Shown here: one piece after another, positions 34,827-43,360 of the stretch
Layout of the letters: the number at the start of each line of letters is the position of its first letter
How positions within the stretch are numbered: position 1 is the stretch's first letter
Assembly (NCBI RefSeq): GCF_046530675.1
Contig: NZ_CP172558.1
Coordinates: forward strand, 1,550,001-1,614,000
DNA from: Chitinibacter sp046530675
Lineage (GTDB): Bacteria; Pseudomonadota; Gammaproteobacteria; Burkholderiales; Chitinibacteraceae
Length of the DNA stretch: 64,000 nucleotides
Direction: 5' to 3'
Position numbers and translations under genes: made by a program
The notes under the pieces: model-generated
Told to the model about the DNA's origin: nothing
The model's database searches: none
Seen by the model: the letters and a program-made list of their open reading frames with translations, nothing else

Positions 34827-35252
34827 TTACTTGTCAGACTTCTGACGGTTGCAGTCACGGCAGAGCATTTGACCATTAGCTATCTCTGTTTTTCCGCCTT
34901 GTGACCAAGGTGTGATGTGATCTGCTTCCATATTGGCAATTTCAAAATGATTCTTGCAAGAGCAGCAAATACCTTTTTGACGTTCGTACAGAGTTCTCTT
35001 CTGTGCGTCAGTGAACGCTCGAATATTTAAATGCTTCTCGTTCTTTGTAAGCAGGTATTCGTAAATTCCCTTTTTCTTTGTGACATCGTCATCAGCCATT
35101 AGCCGCGCTGTTTCAGCTTCTAGCGTGGCAGGATCAAGATCATCATCTTTATGTGCGTTGTAAAGATAACCCCAGCCGACGCCTTTCATTTCTTTGCGGT
35201 ATTGCGGGAATGTTGTTGTTCTTGATTTCCGCTGGTGTTGCTCCAGCATCAA
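34827..35252 (-). CDS. HNH endonuclease, C-terminal part of a DUF262-HNH protein (truncated)
   Basis: A 141-residue frame whose conserved part runs from TTFPQYRKEMKGVGWGYLYN to the end. The HNH nuclease motif is whole: Cys pairs GICCSCKNHF and LCRDCN, and EADHITPWSQGGKT with the catalytic His. This is the usual C-terminus of much longer DUF262 (GmrS/GmrD-like, type IV restriction) proteins; the N-terminal DUF262 nucleotide-binding part is missing. Homology breaks off near 35215, where a divergent UvrD fragment begins. It starts with TTG 35252 or ATG 35249. The fragment may still be expressed but is unlikely to act as the full enzyme. Confidence 0.65.
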   Translation of the reverse strand: MMLEQHQRKSRTTTFPQYRKEMKGVGWGYLYNAHKDDDLDPATLEAETARLMADDDVTKKKGIYEYLLTKNEKHLNIRAFTDAQKRTLYERQKGICCSCKNHFEIANMEADHITPWSQGGKTEIANGQMLCRDCNRQKSDK

Positions 35253-36103
35253 TTCTGGTGACTACATTCACCAACAAAGCGGCTGAAGAGCTGAAAGCAA
35301 GATTGGCAATACATGGTGTTTTTAATGTTCAGATAGCTACGCTGCACTCGACTGCTAGCAAAATACTAATCGAGAACAAATGCCCCGTGGAGTTTCTTGG
35401 TTATGACAAACTAATCAGCTGCGCCGAAAAAGTCGCTTCTCCCTGTTACCAGGTCCTTGTTGATGAGGCGCAGGATTTAGATGGCGATCAATGGAAGTTG
35501 ATTCAAAAGCTTGGCAAGACCATTTTTGCCGTTGGGGATGTTAGGCAGTCGATTTATGGCTGGAGAGGTGCAGATTCAAAGCAATTTACGGCCTTTGTTG
35601 ATTCTTGTCAGCATGATTTGCTTGGGGAGTCCGGCCTGATCTTGATGACAACTAACAGAAGGTCGTGCGCAGCGATTGTCGAATTGTCTAACAGAATTGC
35701 TTATCAGGCCACTCCGTCAGTTGCCTTGAAATGTGGTGGCAGTGTGACGACCAAACAATGTGTATCGGAAGCTGTTGAGCATGAACAAATTATCGCGTTT
35801 GTTAAGCGACACCCAGATAAATCCTTGGTTCTCACCAGAAATAACGATGAGCGTTTACAACTTAAAAAGCAACTCTGGATTCATGGCTTGGTCGAGCAGG
35901 CTGATGTGATGACTATTCATGCTGCTAAATGTGCTGAGCGTGAAAATGTAGTGCTGCGATGCGGCAAAAGAAAATTCGGCGAAATTGACGGAGCAGAAAC
36001 CGTCAATGAATGGTACGTGCGAGTTACTAGGGCAAAGACAAATTTGCTGATTACTGCAGTTGGTGGCCTGCCTGCCGCAATCTCGCAAGCGTTAGAAAAG
36101 TAA
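35210..36103 (+). CDS. UvrD/Rep-like superfamily 1 helicase, N-terminally truncated
   Basis: A 297-residue helicase remnant. It begins in motif Ia (SILVTTFTNKAAEELKAR) and has motif II YQVLVDEAQDLDGDQWK, motif III VGDVRQSIYGWRGAD, motif V-like VMTIHAAKCAERENVV and motif VI YVRVTRAKTNLLIT. Walker A (GxGKT) and everything before it are absent, so it should not bind ATP normally. ATG 35210 is the first codon that fits; a GTG at 35153 is also in frame but would read antisense through the HNH gene. The break coincides with the truncation of the HNH gene, which points to one deletion event. Confidence 0.65.
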   Translation: MLLFLISAGVAPASILVTTFTNKAAEELKARLAIHGVFNVQIATLHSTASKILIENKCPVEFLGYDKLISCAEKVASPCYQVLVDEAQDLDGDQWKLIQKLGKTIFAVGDVRQSIYGWRGADSKQFTAFVDSCQHDLLGESGLILMTTNRRSCAAIVELSNRIAYQATPSVALKCGGSVTTKQCVSEAVEHEQIIAFVKRHPDKSLVLTRNNDERLQLKKQLWIHGLVEQADVMTIHAAKCAERENVVLRCGKRKFGEIDGAETVNEWYVRVTRAKTNLLITAVGGLPAAISQALEK

Positions 36104-36168
36104 TTTGGGTGCGCGTCTATTGAGGGGCTTCTGGTTCGTTGAATTGCCGAATCTCCGCCCCTTTGAAT

Positions 36169-37707
36169 CTAAATGGCGCCTTCCAAGCACGGGTAACGTA
36201 CTGCCTCAACTGCCTGTTTTAGCATTGGAAGTGAGGTTTGGCTGGCATAAATTTCAGAATTGACTCCTGTCGCGGCGTGGCCTGAGGCGGCTTCCCGAAT
36301 CTCTTCTGGGATACCATTGTCTTTCATGGATTGATTGAAGTGTTTACGCAGGCTATGGAAAACCTTATCAGGGTCATTTACGCCATGTTGCGTTTTATAC
36401 CTGCCGAACCATGTAGATGTTGCACCGCCCCATTTGTTTTTTGCTGTCCACGTTAATTCTGGAAAAAGCCGCCCTGCTTTGGGTTGCGAACTGACATAGT
36501 CGAGTAGGCCTAGCTGGATTAATTTCGAATGGATTGGGGTGAATCGTTCGCTATGCTCTGTTTTGATGCTTTTATCGTCATCCTCTGCGCTTTCTTGTAC
36601 GCTGAAGCACCAAATGCCATCATGCTGCTCAATGTCGGCAATAAGCAGCTGACAAGCTTCATTAAGTCTTAGGCCCGCATAAAGGCCAATTAGCGGAACC
36701 CAATATTGGGCGGGCCGTTTGGGGTTGAATTTAAGATGATTTGGCGCGAAGAGGGTTGCCAGTTCAGTATCATTGAATAGTTTGTATGTTTTCTTCTGTT
36801 TGTTCCTCTTGTCATTTTTCTTGAAGCGAACACCTTCAAACGGTGATCGTTTGAAGTGGCTCAGGGCCGAGTTTGAGCTGAAAATTTCCAGCACGGTTAG
36901 CCATTTGCGTTTTACCGTGGTGAATGAAAGCGTACCTTCTTGCTCTCTGGCACGACCTATCTCTGCTTTCCAGTTTGGGCTGAGCGTAAACTTTTGGGGT
37001 AATTGCTGTATTAGGGTGAATAGTTCGTGTACGCGCTCGTCTGTTACATCCGAGCAAACCGCGTCAGCTCCAAAGAACCCAACCAAAATGCCATAAATGA
37101 CCTCTTTGAGCGAGGTGATTTGTGCAACGCCGACGCCAGACAGCGTTTTCTCTTCAATATACATTTCGTATATTTTGCTGAGCTTGCCATCTTGCTTGAT
37201 ATTCATCTGTACGCTTTTTAGTGTTTTGACCAAATCACTAACCAGCTGATCTGCGGTCGGCTGTGCGGCGGTTCTTTTTTGTTCTTCGTCTTGCGCCGCA
37301 GCCATTATCACCATGCCTTCTCGGCGAGCTTCTAGCTGTTCGTAATGGCGCGTAAATGCGGCGTGTTCCGCCTCAATCGCCTCTATTTCGTCTTTGCTCA
37401 GCTCAATGTCGGGCTGTGGGTCGGGTGGAGTCCAGTTATCCCAAAACGTACCTTCTTTCATGGCTGCGATATTGGCATCCTGAGCTTCTTGTTCAAGCAT
37501 TTCAGCGACAGAGGGGATGTGTTTTGCCATTTTGAGTATCAGCTGTTGAAAATCAATTTGGATTTTCGCACATCTGAGAATGGCAGTCCTGCGGTCTGAT
37601 GTGCGCAGCGACTTCCATACCTCAGTTTTTTTGAAGTGGCCGATTAATGTGCTGGGGATGCGGCAACGGAAGTAATAAATGCCGTTGCGTTTGCTGAGGT
37701 GAGCCAT
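36169..37707 (-). CDS. int: Tyrosine recombinase (phage-type integrase)
   Basis: A 512-residue integrase with an N-terminal DUF6538-like arm-binding start (MAHLSKRNGIYYFRCRIPST), a long coiled middle, and a C-terminal catalytic domain. Catalytic residues are visible: Arg in YAGLRLNEACQL, His-x-x-Arg in FHSLRKHFNQ, His in SGHAATGV and Tyr in NSEIYASQ. ATG 37707 has AAGGA at proper spacing; the open frame continues 24 codons upstream across likely arm sites. It sits 119 bp from the right tRNA-Ser copy and should have driven integration of this island. Confidence 0.9.
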   Translation of the reverse strand: MAHLSKRNGIYYFRCRIPSTLIGHFKKTEVWKSLRTSDRRTAILRCAKIQIDFQQLILKMAKHIPSVAEMLEQEAQDANIAAMKEGTFWDNWTPPDPQPDIELSKDEIEAIEAEHAAFTRHYEQLEARREGMVIMAAAQDEEQKRTAAQPTADQLVSDLVKTLKSVQMNIKQDGKLSKIYEMYIEEKTLSGVGVAQITSLKEVIYGILVGFFGADAVCSDVTDERVHELFTLIQQLPQKFTLSPNWKAEIGRAREQEGTLSFTTVKRKWLTVLEIFSSNSALSHFKRSPFEGVRFKKNDKRNKQKKTYKLFNDTELATLFAPNHLKFNPKRPAQYWVPLIGLYAGLRLNEACQLLIADIEQHDGIWCFSVQESAEDDDKSIKTEHSERFTPIHSKLIQLGLLDYVSSQPKAGRLFPELTWTAKNKWGGATSTWFGRYKTQHGVNDPDKVFHSLRKHFNQSMKDNGIPEEIREAASGHAATGVNSEIYASQTSLPMLKQAVEAVRYPCLEGAI

Positions 37708-37720
37708 GTTCGCTGTCCTT

Positions 37721-37753
37721 TGTGTAGCACGCTGTGTAGCAGTGTGTGTAACA
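37721..37753. repeat. Arm-type repeats upstream of integrase
   Basis: TGTGTAGCAC (37721-37730) and TGTGTAGCAGTGTGTGTAAC (from 37733) are tandem related motifs in the integrase promoter region, and the second matches 34735-34755 near the other island end. Confidence 0.55.
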
Positions 37754-37780
37754 AATTCAGCGAGAGAAATTTTAGGCAAT

Positions 37781-37806
37781 AAAAAAGCCCTGATTTCTCA
37801 AGGCTT
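37781..37806 (-). terminator. Terminator of tRNA-Ser copy 2
   Basis: On the minus strand AAGCCTTGA-GAAA-TCAGGGCTT followed by TTTTT, 20 bp after the tRNA end, inside the island. Confidence 0.75.
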
Positions 37807-37824
37807 TAGTATTTTATTCAAGTA

Positions 37825-37923
37825 TTTGGCGGAAGCGCAGAGATTCGAACTCTGGGGGGACTCGCATCCCCGACGGTTTTCAAGACCGCTGCCTTAAACC
37901 ACTCAGCCACGCTTCCGTTCTTG
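37825..37923. repeat. 99-bp direct repeat (att site), copy 2
   Basis: Partner of 34503-34601; one mismatch in the tRNA variable arm. Confidence 0.85.
37827..37916 (-). tRNA. tRNA-Ser (anticodon UGA), copy 2
   Basis: Same 90-base tRNA as copy 1 with one change in the variable arm (GATGCGAGTC instead of GATGTGAGTC). Its 5' flank is chromosomal, so it probably keeps the original promoter; its 3' flank belongs to the island. Confidence 0.96.
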
Positions 37924-38011
37924 AACAGGTCGGCATAATAACAAGCTTTTTGGCGCTTGTCTTGCCCTTTTGGTTTGAAATTGAAAAAAATCGTCTAAGT
38001 CAGCAGAATAT

Positions 38012-39529
38012 TTACAGTTTTTCCAGTACCGAAAAATTAGCCAGCGACACATTGGCTGTGTGTTCCAGCGCTGGCGAGAGCCGGATGCGGTAGGTTTTAC
38101 CTTGTGCGGCCAGGCGGAATTCACGATTTTCGGCGAAAAAAGCTTGCGGCAGAACCAGAAAACGATTCTGACTAATTGTGGTGTTTTCTGGCGAATAAAT
38201 GCCCAGAAAACTGCGGTTGCCCAGTAAAGGGGTCAGTTCGACGACAATCGGTGTTTGCGACATTGTTTCAATCCCAACACTGACCAGCCCTTCGGACGAT
38301 TTGGTAATGCGACGCACGATGCCGACCGAAACCGGGCTGATGCCGACTCCGTCCAGACCGATGATTTCACCAACCTGCAATTCGTCTTCGCGTTCGCTCT
38401 GGTAATTGACGCCAAAGCCGGTGGTGCTTTCATTATCAATCGTCCAGTGATCCGGCAATTTTTCTAGCTCGGGAGTGCCACGCAGATGATTAATGACGTC
38501 GTCCAGCCCGCGAGTGACGCTAATCGATTTTTGGGTGACGCGTCGCTCGGCTTTACGGATCGGTGCCGGTGTATCACGTGACCAGAGTTCGGTTAAATGT
38601 TGCATCAAATCCAGGTTGGCAGCGTGTGCCGAGTCCGTTGGCAAGCCAAGCCGTTCGGCTGATTCGCCGTGGCGTAACTTTTCGATGGTTTCCTTGATGT
38701 GCAAGACCAGCGTTTCGGTGAACCAATAGCGCCAGTTTTCGCCAACCATATCGCGGCGCAAGCGTTTTGGCGGCGTTGATCCGGCGATGTTGATCGCAAA
38801 CAGCTGACGGTTGGGATTGATTTGCGTTTCCAGATCAATACGGCTAACCCAGCGCTTCAACCACTGGCTGACCAACTCGATTTGCGCTGATTGCATTTTT
38901 TCCGGGTGCGCCAGCGACAGCATCAGCAGCAGCATGTATTCGCGCCGAATGTCGGTAATTTCTGCTTCCGGGTAGGGTTGTTGCGGCGTGGTCGCAAATC
39001 CCTGCTGTTCTGCATATAGATAGAGGCGGTTCAGATTGCGCCAGGTGCGGCTATCGACTTCCATATAGCGCAGATAAGACCAGCGTGCCTGTTCGACAAA
39101 ATACATAATGCCGCGCAGCGTAAATAGCGGGAGGTCTTTTTCTAATCCGCGCGGTACGCTTTGGCCAACTTGTTTAATGCACAGGCGATAGGCATCGCCC
39201 ATATCATTCAGAAAGGCGAGCAGGGTAGGCAGTACCTGTTTCGGGGTGGCCCCATCGTCGAGCGTGTTGCCGTGGTAAATATCGAGCAGATGGTTTTGCA
39301 GCGGGCGGGCTTTTTCATCCAGATAGGGAACGGTTTTAAAGCGGTCTTTGGCGCCGGTTTTGGCGTTGGTATTGAGTTGCCTGAGTGCTTGCACGATTTC
39401 GATCTGTGCTTGCAGCATGTCGCTTTCGGGGAGTTCCTGCATCAGGACGGTTGCTGATTTTAGGTCGTGAACCCCTTCCTGCTCGCGTTTGCCGAGTAAA
39501 GCGCCGATCAGGTTTTTAAAGTCAAACAT
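38012..39529 (-). CDS. Conserved hypothetical protein, 505 residues, possible C-terminal PilZ-like domain
   Basis: Not firmly recognised. The protein is soluble and largely helical up to about residue 370, with patches such as FTLRGIMYFVEQARWSYLRY. The last 130 residues are beta-rich: DELQVGEIIGLDGVGISPVS, then GIVRRITKSSEGLVSVGIET, and a closing beta segment FRLAAQGKTYRIRLSPALEH. A regularly spaced VGIVRR...VSVGIE pattern recalls PilZ-type barrels, but the c-di-GMP-binding RxxxR and (D/N)xSxxG motifs are not clear. Single gene, with a long spacer before the ABC-F gene. Confidence 0.65.
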   Translation of the reverse strand: MFDFKNLIGALLGKREQEGVHDLKSATVLMQELPESDMLQAQIEIVQALRQLNTNAKTGAKDRFKTVPYLDEKARPLQNHLLDIYHGNTLDDGATPKQVLPTLLAFLNDMGDAYRLCIKQVGQSVPRGLEKDLPLFTLRGIMYFVEQARWSYLRYMEVDSRTWRNLNRLYLYAEQQGFATTPQQPYPEAEITDIRREYMLLLMLSLAHPEKMQSAQIELVSQWLKRWVSRIDLETQINPNRQLFAINIAGSTPPKRLRRDMVGENWRYWFTETLVLHIKETIEKLRHGESAERLGLPTDSAHAANLDLMQHLTELWSRDTPAPIRKAERRVTQKSISVTRGLDDVINHLRGTPELEKLPDHWTIDNESTTGFGVNYQSEREDELQVGEIIGLDGVGISPVSVGIVRRITKSSEGLVSVGIETMSQTPIVVELTPLLGNRSFLGIYSPENTTISQNRFLVLPQAFFAENREFRLAAQGKTYRIRLSPALEHTANVSLANFSVLEKL

Positions 39530-39832
39530 GAATGTTATTCCTAGATTGATGCCTGTTGAGGCATCAACAAATAAATGGATTGAATTTCTTACACAATAGG
39601 CGCGTTCTTATTGTATTCGCAAATTTTGTGAGCAGCTTGGCCTGTTGTTGCGCATGTCCTTATTGAATCTGCAATTGCGCCGCAAGCGTATTTTGCCCGA
39701 ATTTAATCTGTTTGGTAATTACGGAAGCTCACACGCCTCTGTGATAAAATGCTGCGTTTTCAGCCGCTTGCTACGCACTTTGCGGTAAGCCAGAGCGTTT
39801 TTCTCGCTGATGGGTAATAGGGCATACAGATC
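39530..39832. other. Intergenic region before ybiT with a hairpin
   Basis: Holds upstream sequences of two divergent genes. TTGATGCC-TGTTGA-GGCATCAA (39546-39567) is a perfect 8-bp stem close to the 38012-39529 gene start, in its 5' leader. No further gene or RNA is recognisable. Confidence 0.4.
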
Positions 39833-41437
39833 ATGATCAGTTCTAATGGCATTACGATGCAGTTTGGCGCCAAGCCACTGTTCGAAAAAGTCTCGGTAAA
39901 ATTCGGCGATGGTAATCGCTACGGTTTGATTGGCGCCAATGGTTGCGGTAAATCGACCTTTATGAAAATCCTTGGTGGCGATTTGGAGCCCACTGCAGGT
40001 AATGTTTCGCTCGAGCCCGGTGTACGTTTGGGTAAATTGAAACAGGATCAGTTTGCCTACGAAGATCAGCGCGTACTCGATGTCGTGATGCAGGGGCACG
40101 TTGAATTGTGGGATGCCATCCATGAGCGTGATTCGATTTACGCTAACCTCGAAGCGACTGAAGACGACTATATGCGCGCAGCCGAGCTCGAAGGCCTAGT
40201 CGCAGAGTACGACGGTTATACCGCCGAAGCGCGCGCGGGTGCTTTGCTCTTGGGTGCGGGCGTGCCGATTGAGCAGCATAATGGCCCGATGTCGGATGTG
40301 GCACCAGGCTGGAAATTGCGCGTTTTGCTGGCGCAGGCGCTGTTCAGCAATCCCGATGTCTTGCTGCTCGATGAGCCGACGAATAACTTGGACATCAATA
40401 CGATCCGCTGGCTGGAACATACGTTGAATGAACGCAACTCAACGATGATTATCATTTCCCATGACCGTCACTTCTTGAATCAAGTGTGTACGCATGTGGC
40501 CGACGTTGATTATGGCAATATCCAGATTTACCCGGGCAACTACGACGACTATATGCTCGCTTCAACGCAGGCGCGTGAGCGGACGCTGACCGACAACAGC
40601 AAGGCCAAAGAGCGTGTGGCCGAGCTGCAGGCATTTGCCCAGCGTTTTGCTGCGAACAAATCGAAAAGCCGTCAGGCCACCAGCCGTTTGAAGCTGGCGG
40701 ACAAGATCAAGGAAGGCATGGTTGAAGTGAAGCCGTCTTCACGTCAGAACCCGTATATCCGCTTTGAAATGGACGACAAGCAAAAGCTGCACCGCCAAGC
40801 TTTTGAAATCACCAATGTGTCTAAAGCTTTCGATAAAACGCTATTTTCCAAGCTGAACTTCATTTTTGAAGCCGGTCAGAAAATGGCGGTGATCGGTGGT
40901 AACGGCGTGGGTAAATCCACCCTGATGAAAATGCTGGTGGGCGTCTTGGCGCCGGATGCCGGTACGATCAAGTGGGCCGAGAAAGCCGAGCCAGGCTATT
41001 TCGCTCAGGATCACGAAGAAGACTTTGCTGAGGACATCACGCTGTTTGACTGGATGAAGCAATGGGGTCAGCCTGGCGACGATGATCAGGTTATTCGCGG
41101 CATCTTGGGTCGCCTGCTGTTTGGTGGCGATGATGTGAAAAAATCGGTCAAAGTGCTGTCGGGTGGTGAGAAAGGCCGCATGCTGTACGGTAAGCTGATC
41201 CTGCAAAAACCGAACGTACTGGTGATGGACGAGCCAACCAACCACATGGATATGGAATCGATCGAATCGCTGAATATGGCGCTGGAGCTGTACAAAGGCA
41301 CGCTGATTTTCGTCTCGCACGACCGCCAGTTTGTATCGTCGTTGGCGACGCAGATTCTGGAATTGAATGGCGATGGGACTTACACCCACTTCCTCGGTGG
41401 CTATGAGGAGTATCTTGAAAGTCGTGGACTTGAATAA
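39833..41437 (+). CDS. ybiT: ABC-F family ATPase (YbiT type)
   Basis: A 534-residue soluble protein of two ABC domains without membrane parts, of the ribosome-associated ABC-F group. Domain 1 has Walker A GLIGANGCGKSTF and Walker B LLLDEPTNNLD; domain 2 has Walker A AVIGGNGVGKSTL, signature LSGGEKGRML and Walker B LVMDEPTNHMD. The first signature is altered to MSDVAPGWKLR, as in YbiT. The linker is charged and helical (about 240-300). It may act on stalled ribosomes. Followed by a clear terminator. Confidence 0.93.
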   Translation: MISSNGITMQFGAKPLFEKVSVKFGDGNRYGLIGANGCGKSTFMKILGGDLEPTAGNVSLEPGVRLGKLKQDQFAYEDQRVLDVVMQGHVELWDAIHERDSIYANLEATEDDYMRAAELEGLVAEYDGYTAEARAGALLLGAGVPIEQHNGPMSDVAPGWKLRVLLAQALFSNPDVLLLDEPTNNLDINTIRWLEHTLNERNSTMIIISHDRHFLNQVCTHVADVDYGNIQIYPGNYDDYMLASTQARERTLTDNSKAKERVAELQAFAQRFAANKSKSRQATSRLKLADKIKEGMVEVKPSSRQNPYIRFEMDDKQKLHRQAFEITNVSKAFDKTLFSKLNFIFEAGQKMAVIGGNGVGKSTLMKMLVGVLAPDAGTIKWAEKAEPGYFAQDHEEDFAEDITLFDWMKQWGQPGDDDQVIRGILGRLLFGGDDVKKSVKVLSGGEKGRMLYGKLILQKPNVLVMDEPTNHMDMESIESLNMALELYKGTLIFVSHDRQFVSSLATQILELNGDGTYTHFLGGYEEYLESRGLE

Positions 41438-41455
41438 TCTGCTTCTGACTTTTTC

Positions 41456-41482
41456 AAAGCCCAACTCAGGTTGGGCTTTTTT
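41456..41482 (+). terminator. Terminator of ybiT
   Basis: AAAGCCCAAC-TCAG-GTTGGGCTTTTTT, 18 bp after the stop codon. Confidence 0.95.
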
Positions 41483-41534
41483 GTGTCTGGTCATCTGCCA
41501 CAGTAAATAAAATGTTGCAATGTGGCCAACCAAT

Positions 41535-41559
41535 AAAAAACCGAGCCTAAGCTCGGTTT
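41535..41559 (-). terminator. Terminator of infA
   Basis: On the minus strand AAACCGAGC-TTAG-GCTCGGTTTTTTAT. Between it and the infA stop codon lies a 49-bp repeat copy. Confidence 0.9.
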
Positions 41560-41561
41560 CT

Positions 41562-41610
41562 GGGTATTGGCTTGCAGACTAATCTGCAACTGCTCTGCAG
41601 CGCTATACCT
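41562..41610. repeat. 49-bp GGGTAT/ATACCC intergenic repeat, copy 10
   Basis: Starts GGGTATTGGCTTGCAGA and ends TCTGCAGCGCTATACCT; the arms pair over most of 17 bases. It lies between the infA stop codon and its terminator, so it is transcribed. Confidence 0.8.
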
Positions 41611-41613
41611 GTC

Positions 41614-41877
41614 TTAGCGACGACGGAAGTTGCCGCCTGCAGGAGGGGCGCCACGCTCGTCTTTGTGACGGAAAGTGACGCGACCTTTGGTCAGGTCATA
41701 CGGTGACATTTCAACGGTCACACGGTCGCCCGCGATAATACGGATGTGGTTTTGACGAATTTTGCCCGAAGCGTAGGCGGTGATTTCAATCCCATTCGTC
41801 AGGGTTACGCGAAAGCGTGTGTCCGGGAAAACCTCGGCTACAACACCTTCCATTTCAACTACGTCTTCTTTTGACAT
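41614..41877 (-). CDS. infA: Translation initiation factor IF-1, longer paralogue
   Basis: An 87-residue OB-fold protein that occupies the ribosomal A site during initiation. EDVVEMEGVVAEVFPDTRFR and SGKIRQNHIRIIAGDRVTVE are clear IF-1 sequence. It lacks the usual MAKED start and has a C-terminal tail RGAPPAGGNFRRR, unlike the 72-residue form encoded in ribosomal protein operons; betaproteobacteria often have two infA genes and this is the stand-alone type. Confidence 0.95.
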   Translation of the reverse strand: MSKEDVVEMEGVVAEVFPDTRFRVTLTNGIEITAYASGKIRQNHIRIIAGDRVTVEMSPYDLTKGRVTFRHKDERGAPPAGGNFRRR

Positions 41878-42073
41878 GCTTTATTCCAGTAAGGCTGACG
41901 CCGATCTGTTTGAGCGTCATTTTTTTAAATAAGGCCGAACTATACAGGTTTTCGCCGAAAATTGCGCCACTTTTTGCGTCTGCAGGAGCGTAACCATTTG
42001 TATTTATGCTTGATTCAGCTAGGCACGCTCTTTAAGCTTGCCGACTTTATCAAGTTGGAAATCAGTGATCGTG

Positions 42074-43276
42074 ATGCGTCGGATTTTTCTTTTGTCAGTC
42101 CTGCTTGCCGGGTGCGCGACCCAGTCCCCTGTGGCTCCGGTGATTGTTCCGACGGCGAGCCCGACGCCATGGCCAGTTACCCCATCACCAGCTACGCCGT
42201 CACCACGGCCGGAATTGACCGCTAGCCCGTCCCCGTTGCCCAGCGTAACGCCCAAGCCCCAGTTGAGCGAGGCGCAAGGGCGCGTACTGATTGCTCAATT
42301 GCTACCGCCGAAAATCAATGACCGCAATGGCTGGATTGATGATATTGGCGACGCTTTTGCTGCGCTCAAATTAAGCTATACCCCGGAATACGTCTGTGCG
42401 CTGGCGGCGACCATTGAACAGGAGTCGTCGTGGCAGGGTGATCCGGTTGTTCCGGGTTTGCCGAAAATTGTCTGGAATGCGATTGGTGATCGTGCAGCGA
42501 AATACCATATACCGCTGATCGCAGTGCAAACCGCCTTGCTTAAGCCTTCGCCAACCGGGCGCAGCTACAAAGCCAGGATCGATAGTTTGCGCACCGAACG
42601 TGAAATGAATGATCTGTTTGAAGATCTGGCCGCCGAAGCACAAAAACTGAATTTGCCGCTGAATATGAAAAACCCGATTCGCACCGGCGGCCCGATGCAG
42701 GTCAGTATCGAATTTGCCCAGGCGCACACGAAGGCCTGGCCTTATCCTTATCCGGTTGAAAAAAGCATTCGTAACGAAGTATTTACCCGTAAAGGGGGGG
42801 TGTATTTCGGCGCAGCCATCTTGCTGCAATATCCCGCGCCTTATACCGATATGGTGTATCGCTTTGCCGATTTTAATGCCGGTCGCTATGCCAGCCGCAA
42901 CGCTGCATTTCAGCAAGTAGTTTCTCATCTGAGTGGCAAAACACTGGTTGAAGACGGCGATTTGCTGAGTTATCGCAATGGTGCAGTGAGTGGGACGAGT
43001 AGTGTGCAAACTGCGCTATATGGCATTGCCAGCCAGCTGGGAATGAGCCGCGATGAAATTCTGCGCGATTTGAAGCTGGAAAAACTCAATAGTTTTGCTC
43101 AAAGCTCCTTGTATCAAAAAGTCTATGCCCTGGCAGATAAAGGCGGTAAAAGCTGGCCGCGTGCCAGCATGCCGCAAATTGATTTGAAAAGCCCGAAAAT
43201 CACCCGAAAACTGACGACCGAATGGTTTGCAAACCGGGTGAAGTGGCGCTATGAGGCGTGCCTGAAGCGTCGATAA
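42074..43276 (+). CDS. DUF1615 family lipoprotein
   Basis: A 400-residue predicted lipoprotein. Start 42074 gives MRRIFLLSVLLAGCATQ with the lipobox LAGC (Cys14), followed by a Pro/Ser/Thr-rich linker (about 18-60) that would span the periplasm. The conserved domain includes YVCALAATIEQESSWQGDP (a Glu in a transglycosylase-like ATIEQESSW motif), RTGGPMQVSIEFAQAH and YRFADFNAGRYASRNAAFQ. These resemble lysozyme-like folds, so a peptidoglycan-related role is plausible but inferred. Confidence 0.85.
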   Translation: MRRIFLLSVLLAGCATQSPVAPVIVPTASPTPWPVTPSPATPSPRPELTASPSPLPSVTPKPQLSEAQGRVLIAQLLPPKINDRNGWIDDIGDAFAALKLSYTPEYVCALAATIEQESSWQGDPVVPGLPKIVWNAIGDRAAKYHIPLIAVQTALLKPSPTGRSYKARIDSLRTEREMNDLFEDLAAEAQKLNLPLNMKNPIRTGGPMQVSIEFAQAHTKAWPYPYPVEKSIRNEVFTRKGGVYFGAAILLQYPAPYTDMVYRFADFNAGRYASRNAAFQQVVSHLSGKTLVEDGDLLSYRNGAVSGTSSVQTALYGIASQLGMSRDEILRDLKLEKLNSFAQSSLYQKVYALADKGGKSWPRASMPQIDLKSPKITRKLTTEWFANRVKWRYEACLKRR

Positions 43277-43360
43277 TCGCGCGACAGGACTTTGATTGCG
43301 AGAGCGTTGAGCTATATTTATACTTTGGATTGATTGCTTAAAAATCATTGAAGGTGTCGA

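Larger units (their letters stand above)
34503..37923. mobile_element. Small integrase island in tRNA-Ser
   Basis: About 3.3 kb between two 99-bp direct repeats, each holding a complete tRNA-Ser(UGA). A tyrosine recombinase gene lies next to the right copy, with related 21-bp motifs near both ends that look like integrase arm sites. The only other genes are an HNH nuclease and a UvrD-like helicase, both missing their N-terminal parts and joined head to head, so most of the cargo has been deleted. Confidence 0.8.

Noticed and set aside
34688..34876. Short frames in the left part of the tRNA-Ser island
   Set aside because: They overlap the arm-type motif and the HNH terminator and have no supporting features.
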